Below, piece by piece: positions 1-6,221 of a stretch of DNA of 23,393 nucleotides. The notes under the pieces were generated by a model. The model searched no databases, was not told the origin of the DNA, and saw nothing but the letters and a program-made list of their open reading frames with translations. Position 1 is the stretch's first letter; every line of letters starts with the position of its first letter. Where the stretch lies: contig USGS01000022.1 in NCBI GenBank assembly GCA_900554275.1, forward strand, positions 1-23,393, in the 5' to 3' direction. This DNA comes from an uncultured Eubacteriales bacterium (GTDB lineage: Bacteria; Bacillota; Clostridia; Oscillospirales; Oscillospiraceae). Made by a program: the position numbers and the translations under genes.

Positions 1-164
1 GCATAGACGGCCTGGCGCGGCTCGTCCAACAGCAGTTTGAACTGGATCCATTTACCAACACATTATTTTTGTTCTGCGGGTGGCGGCGAGACCGTATCAA
101 GGGCTTGTACTGGGAAAAGGACGGCTTCATCCTTCTTTACAAGCGACTGGAGCAGGGCGCGTAA
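1..164 (+). pseudogene. tnpB: IS66-family TnpB (Orf2) fragment, both ends missing
   Basis: Frame 3 from base 3 gives 53 residues including LVQQQFELDPF, LFLFCGWRRDRIKGLYW and GFILLYKRLEQG. This is the conserved core of the IS66 accessory protein TnpB (PF05717 type), which is needed with TnpA and TnpC for IS66 transposition. The window edge removes the N-terminus. At the other end the frame stops at TAA 162-164 right after YKRLEQG, where the family normally continues for a few tens of residues, usually through an F-x-W-P motif. The sequence after about 158 instead reads as a minus-strand membrane-protein start. No tnpC or terminal inverted repeat follows, so this is a remnant and not an intact element. 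Confidence 0.85.
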
Positions 165-256
165 TTTGCCGCGTAAAAGATGGCAGCAGCAGCAAGCAGT
201 GCCGCGCTGCCCATGATATACCACCGCCGCAGAAACAGGATCTTTACTTTTTTCAC
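137..256 (-). pseudogene. 5' fragment of a membrane-anchored protein gene, cut at the IS66 junction
   Basis: On the minus strand a GTG at 256-254 follows the purine-rich GGAAAGGGG. It opens a frame beginning VKKVKILFLRRWYIMGSAAL and continuing into an Ala-rich hydrophobic stretch, FYAANYA. That is a basic N-terminus plus one membrane segment, typical of a type II anchored or secreted protein. After about residue 33 the frame runs into the tnpB DNA and stops at 139-137, so only about 256-160 is likely original. Similar N-termini occur in clostridial polysaccharide deacetylases (PdaB-like) and other spore-envelope proteins. The surviving part is too short to assign, and that resemblance is a guess. 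Confidence 0.4.
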
Positions 257-361
257 AATGGGCACGCCCCTTTCCAAATTCTGCTGTCATCCTATGCGCA
301 GACCGGGTGGTTCAGTACGGCGCGGCATCTCTGCTGAGCTGCGGCCGGCCTTCCGCAAACG

Positions 362-394
362 AGCAAGTTCCACGGCAGCGCCGTGGAGCTTGCT
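362..394 (-). terminator. Hairpin downstream of the aldolase gene, probable terminator
   Basis: A 15-bp stem, AGCAAGTTCCACGGC with GCCGTGGAGCTTGCT, has one G-U-type position and a 3-base loop. It lies 32 bp past the stop of the minus-strand aldolase gene. The T-tract on the minus strand is poor (CTCGTTTG), so termination is plausible but not certain. It could equally end leftover transcription from the IS66 side. Confidence 0.45.
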
Positions 395-426
395 TGATAT
401 GTTCATATACCTGTGCATCGGGGGCG

Positions 427-1194
427 TTATCCCCGGCAGGCCCGGATCTGCGCCTGCACACCGCCGATGAGCAGCGTGGCGTCCAGCCCTATGGCCACGC
501 CATCGTAGCCCTGCGCCAGCCGCACGGCAGCGTCCGCGCCGTTCCCTGCAAAGATCAGGCAGGGCTTGCCCGCAGACCGGCAGGCTGCCGATATGCGCGC
601 CAGCGCCGCCTTAAAGCGCTCGTTCTCAAACGCTCCCGGCATCCCCAGGGAAATAGACAGGTCGAACGGGCCGATAAAGATGCCGTCCACGCCGTCCATG
701 GCCGCGATATGCTCAATGTCTGCCAGTGCCTCCGCTGTCTCACACTGTGGGATCACCAGCGTTTCACGGTTGAAGTGCGCCATAACGTCCGCCACAGACC
801 CCGGCATATCTGTGCCCCAGCCGTCTTTCCGGGAGGGGCAGAAGCCCCGCTGCCCCACAGGCGCGTATTTGGCGTAGGACACGATACGCCGGACGTCTTC
901 CGCACTGTGCACATCGGGGATAATAAGCCCCTGCACGCCGACGTCCAGCAGCTTCAGAATGGCCGGGCGGCTGATCTCACACACCCGTGCCAGCGGCGTT
1001 ATGCTCCGCCGCTCCGCTGCCCGTACCAGCTCGGCGGTGGTCTCCGCCTCAATGGGGCTGTGTTCATTATCCAGAATGACAAAATCCAGACCCGCGCAGC
1101 CCAGACACTCCACGACGGCGGCGCTGCCGGTACCCACAAATGTGCCCAGAGGCTTGACGCCCTGCGCCAGCTTTTCTTTCAGCATGTTCTTCAT
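427..1194 (-). CDS. HpcH/HpaI-family 2-keto-3-deoxy acid aldolase
   Basis: The product is 255 aa, the usual length for this class II (metal-dependent) aldolase family. Members reversibly cleave 2-oxo-3-deoxy acids to pyruvate and an aldehyde; examples are HpaI (4-hydroxy-2-oxoheptanedioate), GarL and RhmA. A TIM-barrel order is visible. LDNEHSP holds the catalytic His (H45), PLARV holds the substrate Arg (R70), IPQCET holds metal ligand E152 and IGPFDLS holds metal ligand D178. GQRGFCP matches the family's loop at about 114-120. The ATG at 1194 is preceded by AGGAGG (1208-1203) with 8-nt spacing. It has its own promoter, diverges from thrE and appears monocistronic. The substrate cannot be told from sequence, because no sugar-acid catabolic genes flank it. 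Confidence 0.86.
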   Translation of the reverse strand: MKNMLKEKLAQGVKPLGTFVGTGSAAVVECLGCAGLDFVILDNEHSPIEAETTAELVRAAERRSITPLARVCEISRPAILKLLDVGVQGLIIPDVHSAEDVRRIVSYAKYAPVGQRGFCPSRKDGWGTDMPGSVADVMAHFNRETLVIPQCETAEALADIEHIAAMDGVDGIFIGPFDLSISLGMPGAFENERFKAALARISAACRSAGKPCLIFAGNGADAAVRLAQGYDGVAIGLDATLLIGGVQAQIRACRG

Positions 1195-1229
1195 AGCATC
1201 GACCTCCTGAGACGGTATTTTGTTGGCTC

Positions 1230-1258
1230 ATTATATCACCGTCCCCGGCGGAACGCAA
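1230..1258 (-). promoter_or_regulatory. Sigma-A promoter of the aldolase gene
   Basis: On the minus strand there is TTGCGT, a 17-bp spacer ending TGA, and a perfect TATAAT. The TG one base upstream of the -10 makes it an extended -10 promoter, which compensates for the weaker -35. It lies 36 bp upstream of the start codon. Confidence 0.65.
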
Positions 1259-1312
1259 CAAACAGCCGCAAAACCGACCGAATGTCGGGCAAGATTTGTA
1301 TATTCTCGCCCG

Positions 1313-1341
1313 TTGACAATCACCGTTTCCCTGCCTATACT
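1313..1341 (+). promoter_or_regulatory. Sigma-A promoter of the thrE-like gene
   Basis: A perfect TTGACA (1313-1318), a 17-bp spacer and TATACT (1336-1341). Transcription should start near 1348, giving a leader of about 45 nt. The divergent aldolase promoter lies 55 bp to the left. Between them is a small inverted repeat, CCGAC-CGAAT-GTCGG (1274-1288), which could be an operator, though it is short. Confidence 0.75.
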
Positions 1342-1350
1342 GTCAGTCGT

Positions 1351-1365
1351 GGCGGCGAGGCCGCC
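1351..1365 (+). other. Small hairpin at the 5' end of the thrE-like mRNA
   Basis: GGCGGC-GAG-GCCGCC forms a 6-bp GC-only stem with a 3-base loop starting within a few bases of the predicted transcription start, followed by GATTTTG. It could protect the 5' end of the mRNA or act as a weak early pause or terminator. No regulator is implied by sequence alone. Confidence 0.3.
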
Positions 1366-1392
1366 GATTTTGACGATATGCAGGAGATGCGT

Positions 1393-2607
1393 ATGGACTA
1401 CTATCTGCTGACCGATCTGGCGGCCACAATGGGGTATCATCTGGCTATGTCCGGTGCGGAGACGTTTCGGGTGGAGGACACCATCCGCCGTATTCTGCGG
1501 GCGTATGGCGTGGAGTGCGAGGTATTCGCCATCCCCAACTGCGTGTCCGTCAGCCTGGAGGCGGCCAACGGGAAGCCGCTGATGATCATGCGGCGTATCG
1601 GCTTCCACGGCAACGATCTGGAAAAGCTGGAGAAGCTGAACGCGCTGAGCCGGCGCATCTGCGCGGAAAAACCAGCGGTGGATCAGGCCATGTCATGGCT
1701 GCGGGAGACGCTGGCGGCCTGCCGGGCTTACCGTACCGGCGTATTTTATCTGGGCAATGTGCTGGTAGGGCTGGGATTCTGCCTGGTGTTTGGCGGCACG
1801 CTGCCGGACTGCCTGTGGGCGGGGCTGATCGGACTGATCATCGGCCTGGTGATGCGCTTTATGGACCGGCAGGAGGCCAATCCGTTTTTCAGCACCATAC
1901 TGGCCTCGTGCCTGATGGCGCTGCCGGCCTACGCGGCGGCGGGGCTGGGGTGGCTGAAATGTCCGGACGCGGCCATTATCGGCGCGCTGATGATCCTTGT
2001 GCCGGGGCTGCTTATCACCAATTCCATGCGGGATATTATCTACGGCGACACCAACTCCGGCATTTTCCGCATCGTGCAGGTGGTGCTCTCCGCGCTGGCC
2101 ATCGCGCTGGGAACGGCGGCTGCCTGGCATCTGACCGCGGGATTGTACGGCCAGACCGGCTCTGCTACCACGGCCTGGCCGGCATGGGCACAGGCGCTGG
2201 CGGTGTTTGTGGGCTGCTTCGGCTTCTGCATCCTGTTCAACGTGCATGGCCGGGGGCTGGTGCTGTGCATACTGGGTGGTTCAGCCGCGTGGATGGTCTA
2301 CCTGTCGTGCCGCGCGCTGGGCTGCGACGTGTACGCCGCCAACCTGTTCGCGGCCGTGTTTGCGGCGCTGTATGCCGAGATCATGGCGCGGGTGCGCAAG
2401 TGCCCCGCCATGCCGTACCTGGTGGTGGCGACACTGCCCATGCTGCCGGGGGCAGGCGTGTACTACACCATGAGCCTGGGGCTGGAGGGTAACATGATGG
2501 AGGCGGTGGCCAAGGGACTGGAGACGGTGGGCATCGCCGGTTCGCTGGCGGTGGGCATCCTGCTGGTGTCCACGGTGTTCCGGCTCGTCAACCGGCGGCG
2601 GGCGTAA
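1393..2607 (+). CDS. thrE: ThrE-type threonine/serine exporter family membrane protein (fused two-domain form)
   Basis: The product is 404 aa when started at ATG 1393, which has GGAG 6 bases upstream; the open frame runs much further upstream without coding character. The N-terminal half (about 1-250) is the YjjP/ThrE domain. It has a soluble start with the Glu/Arg-rich GAETFRVEDTIRRIL and then hydrophobic helices. The hallmark ILVPGLLITNSMRDIIYGDT region lies at about 201-220. The C-terminal half (about 265-400) is the YjjB/ThrE_2 domain with further helices. In E. coli-like genomes these are two proteins; here they are fused, as in corynebacterial ThrE, and about ten membrane segments are visible. 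Members export Thr/Ser or dicarboxylates (YjjPB exports succinate), so the substrate is uncertain. It is transcribed alone, and no clear terminator follows it. Confidence 0.85.
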   Translation: MDYYLLTDLAATMGYHLAMSGAETFRVEDTIRRILRAYGVECEVFAIPNCVSVSLEAANGKPLMIMRRIGFHGNDLEKLEKLNALSRRICAEKPAVDQAMSWLRETLAACRAYRTGVFYLGNVLVGLGFCLVFGGTLPDCLWAGLIGLIIGLVMRFMDRQEANPFFSTILASCLMALPAYAAAGLGWLKCPDAAIIGALMILVPGLLITNSMRDIIYGDTNSGIFRIVQVVLSALAIALGTAAAWHLTAGLYGQTGSATTAWPAWAQALAVFVGCFGFCILFNVHGRGLVLCILGGSAAWMVYLSCRALGCDVYAANLFAAVFAALYAEIMARVRKCPAMPYLVVATLPMLPGAGVYYTMSLGLEGNMMEAVAKGLETVGIAGSLAVGILLVSTVFRLVNRRRA

Positions 2608-2631
2608 TGCCGCCCCGTATGTCACAAACCT

Positions 2632-2680
2632 GCCGCCGCGATGCTCCGGATTTTTGTGCATAAGCGAAAAGTGCGGCGGC
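2632..2680. repeat. GC-rich inverted repeat upstream of the pheA promoter
   Basis: GCCGCCGC (2632-2639) and GCGGCGGC (2673-2680) are perfect 8-bp inverted repeats 33 bp apart, ending 4 bp before the -35 box of the pheA leader promoter. It could be a thrE terminator without a U-tract, an operator, or chance in GC-rich DNA. Confidence 0.35.
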
Positions 2681-2684
2681 CCTC

Positions 2685-2713
2685 TTGACGGGAGCGGAAA
2701 AATAGCATACAAT
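2685..2713 (+). promoter_or_regulatory. Sigma-A promoter of the pheA-aro operon leader
   Basis: TTGACG (2685-2690), a 17-bp spacer and TACAAT (2708-2713). The predicted start near 2720 leaves only a few bases before the leader ribosome binding site, AGGAGGAGG at 2727-2735. This makes a leader RNA of about 255 nt when terminated at 2977. Confidence 0.8.
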
Positions 2714-2744
2714 TTATGTATATTTCAGGAGGAGGTGTGCTGCC

Positions 2745-2912
2745 ATGATCCATTGTGCTGTGTATTCCAACGGTATCGTGGTGAAGTGCGCCCACTCTGC
2801 CTCCAACCGCGCTATTTCTGACTTTGCGTGCAGCGTGCTGTTTGGCGCGCTGCCTTTTTTTGGCTTTTTTGCTTTTGCCGGCAAGAAAATGCCCATGGGA
2901 GTCTGTGTTTGA
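2745..2912 (+). CDS. Putative Phe-rich leader peptide of the pheA-aro operon
   Basis: A 55-codon ORF starts at ATG 2745, 9 bases after the very strong AGGAGGAGG (2727-2735). It has seven Phe, all TTT, and five of them fall within seven residues in LPFFGFFAFAGKK (2856-2876). The stop is TGA 2910-2912. The exclusive use of TTT in such GC-rich DNA, the cluster near the 3' end and the following terminator match leader peptides of Phe attenuators; E. coli PheL is also dominated by Phe. It is longer than the typical 15-residue leader and carries a hydrophobic stretch and three Cys. A small membrane protein is therefore the alternative. The last codons (Met51-Cys54) form one arm of the proposed antiterminator. 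Confidence 0.6.
   Translation: MIHCAVYSNGIVVKCAHSASNRAISDFACSVLFGALPFFGFFAFAGKKMPMGVCV
2830..2861 (+). terminator. Terminator-like hairpin inside the leader ORF
   Basis: GCAGCGTGC (2830-2838), the loop TGTTTG and GCGCGCTGC (2845-2853) make a 9-bp stem with one G-U pair. C and seven Ts (2855-2861) follow. By shape it is a complete intrinsic terminator, but its U-tract is the first Phe-Phe codon pair of the leader ORF. Translating ribosomes would melt it, so it may act only when the leader is not translated, or it may be a pause site that synchronises ribosome and polymerase. Confidence 0.4.
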
Positions 2913-2957
2913 ACGCGCGGTAAAACCGACATATTCGCGTTTTGAACGGTCTTCCAT
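2895..2957 (+). promoter_or_regulatory. Proposed antiterminator (alternative pairing) of the pheA attenuator
   Basis: ATGGGAGTCTG (2895-2905, leader codons 51-54) can pair with CGGTCTTCCAT (2947-2957) at 10 of 11 positions, counting G-U; only U2902/U2950 is a mismatch. A U2906-A2946 pair extends it. The second strand is the whole 5' arm of the terminator, so the two structures exclude each other. The bases between fold on themselves: AACGCG 2912-2917 with CGCGTT 2936-2941, enclosing CGGT-AAA-ACCG. A ribosome stalled on the Phe codons (last at 2874-2876) would leave 2895 onwards free. One at the stop codon would cover it. Confidence 0.5.
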
Positions 2958-2977
2958 GCAGGAGGGCCGATTTTTTT
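2947..2977 (+). terminator. Intrinsic terminator (attenuator) in front of pheA
   Basis: CGGTCTTCC (2947-2955), the loop ATGCA and GGAGGGCCG (2961-2969) form a 9-bp stem with two G-U pairs. A then seven Ts (2971-2977) follow. It sits between the leader ORF stop and the pheA start 25 bases further on, with promoter and pheA in the same direction, so it must be read through conditionally. Confidence 0.8.
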
Positions 2978-3001
2978 GTGTTGAGAAAGGGCAGGACCGC
3001 T

Positions 3002-4099
3002 ATGAGCGAACTGGACAAGATCAGAGAAAATATCAACAGCATTGACGAACAAATGGCGCAGCTGTTTGAAAAGCGTATGGAAATGAGCGAACAGGTGGCG
3101 GCCTTTAAGAAGGCGAGAGGACTGTCCATCCGGGACGCTGAGCGGGAGCGGGAGCTGATCGACCGCAACCGCAGGCACATCACCGATCCGGCGGTGGCGT
3201 CGTACTACGTGCAGTTCCTGCGGGGCGTTCTTGATCTGTCCTGCGCCTATCAGAGCAGGCTGCTCAGCGGCATGAAGGTAGCGTACAGCGGCGTGGAGGG
3301 TGCTTACGGCTATCTGGCGGCACGGCGTATGTTTCCGGAGGCCCGGCTTATCGCCTATCCCGATTTTGCCGCCGCCCACAGAGCTGTGGAGATGGGAGAG
3401 GCGGACAGCGTGGTGCTGCCGCTGGAGAACAGCTACGCCGGCGAGGTGGGTACGGTGATGGATCTGCTGTTCTCAGGCGAGCTGTATATCAACCAGGTGC
3501 TGGACATGGAGATCGACCATAGCCTGCTGGGTGTGGAGAACACCACGGTGGACACGGTCAGAGCCGTGGTCAGCCATCCGCAGGCGCTGCGGCAGTGCGA
3601 CGACTACATCAAGCGCCGCGGCTACGCCACGGAGACCTATTCCAACACGGCTATGGCGGCGGAATATGTGCGACGAACCAATGACCCCGCGCTGGCGGCC
3701 ATTGCCTCCGAGGATGCGGCGGAGGTGTTCGGCCTGCAGGTGCTGGAGCGGGGCATCAACACGGCAAAGACCAACACCACCCGCTTTGCCGCCCTTTCCC
3801 GCACCCGGAACCAGCCGGAGACCACCAAGAAGCGGGAGGATGAGAATTTCGTACTGGTGTTCACCGTGCAGAACGACGCCGGTTCACTGGCCCAGACGCT
3901 GAACATCATCGGCGCACACGGCTACAACATGCGCACCCTGCGCAGCCGCCCTATGAAGGGGTTGTCCTGGAAGTATTTCTTCTACGTGGAGGCTGAGGGC
4001 TGCATCAACAACACCAATGGGCGTGAAATGCTGCAGGAGCTGTCCGCTACCTGCGCCAAGCTCCGGCTGGTGGGGTCTTATTACGCAAATAGCATATAA
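3002..4099 (+). CDS. pheA: Bifunctional chorismate mutase / prephenate dehydratase (P-protein)
   Basis: The product is 365 aa when started at ATG 3002 (AGGA 5 bases upstream); the frame stays open upstream only through the attenuator. It converts chorismate to prephenate and then to phenylpyruvate, the Phe-specific branch. Residues 1-88 are an AroQ-class mutase with R8, R25, K36, D45, R48, E49 and Q84 at the positions of the E. coli catalytic set. Residues about 92-267 are the dehydratase, with the catalytic TRF motif at T260-F262 (NTTRFAAL). Residues about 282-360 are an ACT domain; GSLA stands for the usual GALV and RSRP for ESRP, so Phe feedback binding is likely. It is the first structural gene of the operon, and aroB follows after 11 bp. 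Confidence 0.95.
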   Translation: MSELDKIRENINSIDEQMAQLFEKRMEMSEQVAAFKKARGLSIRDAERERELIDRNRRHITDPAVASYYVQFLRGVLDLSCAYQSRLLSGMKVAYSGVEGAYGYLAARRMFPEARLIAYPDFAAAHRAVEMGEADSVVLPLENSYAGEVGTVMDLLFSGELYINQVLDMEIDHSLLGVENTTVDTVRAVVSHPQALRQCDDYIKRRGYATETYSNTAMAAEYVRRTNDPALAAIASEDAAEVFGLQVLERGINTAKTNTTRFAALSRTRNQPETTKKREDENFVLVFTVQNDAGSLAQTLNIIGAHGYNMRTLRSRPMKGLSWKYFFYVEAEGCINNTNGREMLQELSATCAKLRLVGSYYANSI

Positions 4100-4110
4100 G
4101 GAGAGATCGC

Positions 4111-5124
4111 ATGATGGTCATTTCCGTTTCGATGGGAACGCAGAGCTATCCCATCATACTGGACTCCGGAGTCCTGTCTCACGCAGGTGAGCATCTGGAT
4201 TTAGCCCGCCGTGTGTTGGTAGTGACGGACAGCGGCGTGCCGGAGGAGTACGCCGAGACGGTGGCGGGTGCGTGCCGACAGGCCCGCATCTGCACCGTCC
4301 CCGCGGGGGAGAGCAGCAAAAATATGGGCAGCTATCAGCAGCTCCTGGGGGAGATGCTGGCCCTGGGCATGGGTCGCGGCGACTGTGTGGTGGCTGTGGG
4401 CGGCGGTATGGTGGGAGACCTGGCGGGCTTCGCCGCCGCCACCTATATGCGGGGCGTGGACTTTTACAACGTGCCCACCACGCTGCTGGCGCAGGTGGAC
4501 TCCTCCGTGGGCGGCAAGACGGCCATCGACATGAACGGCGTGAAGAACATCGTGGGTGCGTTCCACCAGCCCCGCGCGGTGCTGATCGACACGGATACTC
4601 TCCGCTCGCTGTCCCGGCGGCAGATGGCCGCAGGGCTGGCCGAGAGCGTGAAAATGGCTATGACCTGCGACGCGGCACTGCTGGAGCTGATAGAGAGCAG
4701 CTCGGACCTGACGGCGGACCTGCCGGAGATCATCGCCCGCTCCCTGAGCATCAAGGTGCGGGTGGTGGAGCAAGACCCCACGGAGCAGGGGCTGCGCCGT
4801 GTGCTGAATTTCGGCCACACCATCGGCCACGCCGTGGAGAGCTGCGCCGGGGGCAAGCTGCTGCACGGCGAATGCGTGGCAATGGGTATGCTGCCCATGT
4901 GCGGGCCGGCGCTGCGTCCCCGGCTGACGAACATACTCAGGAAATGCGGACTGCCCACGGGGTGCGGCTTTACGCCCCGGCAGCTTCTGCCGTACCTGCT
5001 CCACGATAAGAAGGCATTCTCAGACGGGATCGGTGTTGTGATGGTGGACGAGCCGGGCTCGTTCCGCATGGAAAAACAGGCACCGGAGGAAATACTCCGA
5101 CGCTGGGAGGAGACAGAAGTATGA
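4111..5124 (+). CDS. aroB: 3-dehydroquinate synthase
   Basis: The product is 337 aa. It converts DAHP to 3-dehydroquinate using NAD and a divalent metal, the second shikimate step. The NAD-binding core GGGMVGDLAGFAAATYMRG (98-115), PTTLLAQVDSSVGGKT (122-137) and KNIVGAFHQP are all present. Metal ligands are E178 (GLAESVK), the His in FGHTIGH (236/240) and H252 in LHGE. The start is ATG 4111 or the adjacent ATG 4114; AAGGAGAG at 4098-4105 serves both. The 3' end overlaps aroC by 4 bp (ATGA), implying translational coupling. The protein is slightly shorter than the E. coli enzyme but complete. Confidence 0.95.
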   Translation: MMVISVSMGTQSYPIILDSGVLSHAGEHLDLARRVLVVTDSGVPEEYAETVAGACRQARICTVPAGESSKNMGSYQQLLGEMLALGMGRGDCVVAVGGGMVGDLAGFAAATYMRGVDFYNVPTTLLAQVDSSVGGKTAIDMNGVKNIVGAFHQPRAVLIDTDTLRSLSRRQMAAGLAESVKMAMTCDAALLELIESSSDLTADLPEIIARSLSIKVRVVEQDPTEQGLRRVLNFGHTIGHAVESCAGGKLLHGECVAMGMLPMCGPALRPRLTNILRKCGLPTGCGFTPRQLLPYLLHDKKAFSDGIGVVMVDEPGSFRMEKQAPEEILRRWEETEV

Positions 5125-6221
5125 AAAATACCTTTGGACAGGCGGTCGCGCTGACCATTTTTGGCGAGAGCCACGGCCCGGCGGTGGGCGCGGTGCTGGA
5201 CGGCTTAGCGCCCGGCCTGCCGGTGGATGAGGACTATATCCGCCGCCAGCTGGCCCGCCGCCGTCCCTCCACGGCGCTGGATACGGCACGGCAGGAGCAG
5301 GACTGCTATCAGATACTCAGCGGCGTGTACCAGGACCGCACCACCGGTTCGCCGCTGACCATCGTCATCCCCAACGAAAACACCCGCAGCGAGGACTATA
5401 CCTACGGCCTGGCGCGGCCCTCCCACGCGGACTACGCCGCCTACTGCAAATACCACGGCTATGAGGACTGGCGGGGCGGCGGACACTTTTCCGGCCGTGT
5501 TACCGCGCCGCTGGTGGCCGCTGGGGCGATACTGCTGTCAGCCCTTGACCGGGTGGGTGTTACCGTGGGCACCCATATTCTCCGCTGCGGCGGCGCGTGG
5601 GATCGCCCCTTTGCCCCGGACGCGGCGGCGGATGTGGCCGCCCTGCAGACGGCGGAGTTCCCCACGCTGACCTGTGAGGCTGCTCAGGCCGTCAGTGCCG
5701 AGATCCTGCAGGCCAGGGAACGGCAGGACAGCGTGGGCGGCATCACCCAGACCGCCGTGTGCGGCCTGCCTGCCGGGGTAGGCGAGCCATGGTTCGACAG
5801 CGTGGAGAGCCTTCTGAGCCACGCGATGTTCTCTATCGGCGGCGTCAAGGGCATCGAATTCGGCGGTGGGTTTTCCGCCGTGAGCGGCTATGGCTCTGAT
5901 TTTAACGACGCCTTCCGCATGGAGCAGGGCCGGGTGGTGACGGCCACCAACCGAAATGGCGGCATCAACGGCGGCATCACCAATGGCATGGACGTGGTGT
6001 TCCAGTGCGCCGTGAAGCCCACGCCGTCCATCGGACAGCCCCAGCGGACGGTGGATTTCCTCCGGGGCGAGGACGCGGAGCTGACCATACACGGCCGCCA
6101 CGATCCGGCCATCATCCGCCGCATCTGCCCGGTGCTGGACAGCGTCACCGCGCTGGTGCTGTGCGACCTGCTGACCCAGCGGTTTGGTACGGACTATCTG
6201 GCAAAGGAGGCGCGGCCATGA
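5121..6221 (+). CDS. aroC: Chorismate synthase
   Basis: The product is 366 aa. It eliminates phosphate from EPSP to give chorismate, and needs reduced FMN. The signature GESHGPAVGAVLDG lies at residues 15-28. RTTGSPLTIVIPNENTRSEDY and the substrate/FMN region RPSHADYAAYCKYHG and GGGHFSGRVTAP follow, with the conserved NGGINGGITNGMD block near residue 280. The ATG overlaps the aroB stop, and its own stop overlaps the aroE-aroK start (ATGA at 6218-6221). No separate flavin reductase gene is in the operon, so flavin must be reduced by the cell's own systems (monofunctional type). Confidence 0.95.
   Translation: MKNTFGQAVALTIFGESHGPAVGAVLDGLAPGLPVDEDYIRRQLARRRPSTALDTARQEQDCYQILSGVYQDRTTGSPLTIVIPNENTRSEDYTYGLARPSHADYAAYCKYHGYEDWRGGGHFSGRVTAPLVAAGAILLSALDRVGVTVGTHILRCGGAWDRPFAPDAAADVAALQTAEFPTLTCEAAQAVSAEILQARERQDSVGGITQTAVCGLPAGVGEPWFDSVESLLSHAMFSIGGVKGIEFGGGFSAVSGYGSDFNDAFRMEQGRVVTATNRNGGINGGITNGMDVVFQCAVKPTPSIGQPQRTVDFLRGEDAELTIHGRHDPAIIRRICPVLDSVTALVLCDLLTQRFGTDYLAKEARP

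Noticed and set aside
285..300. CATAGGAT on the minus strand upstream of the truncated gene, resembling the spoIID CATAGGCT -10
   Set aside because: No acceptable -35 at sigma-E spacing and the -10 match is only partial; too weak to call a sporulation promoter.
307..1392. Upstream extension of the thrE frame to base 307
   Set aside because: It runs antisense through the whole aldolase gene and upstream of the thrE promoter; the translation has no family character.
2594..2614. GGCGGC/GCCGCC hairpin spanning the thrE stop codon
   Set aside because: Short stem with no T-tract; expected by chance in DNA this GC-rich, so not called a terminator.
2800..2925. T-box riboswitch upstream of pheA
   Set aside because: CCAACCGCGC (2806-2815) is reminiscent of the T-box 3' half and can pair with GCGCGGT (2915-2921), but AGGGTGG is absent and the segment lies far from the terminator; no specifier-loop pattern was recognised.
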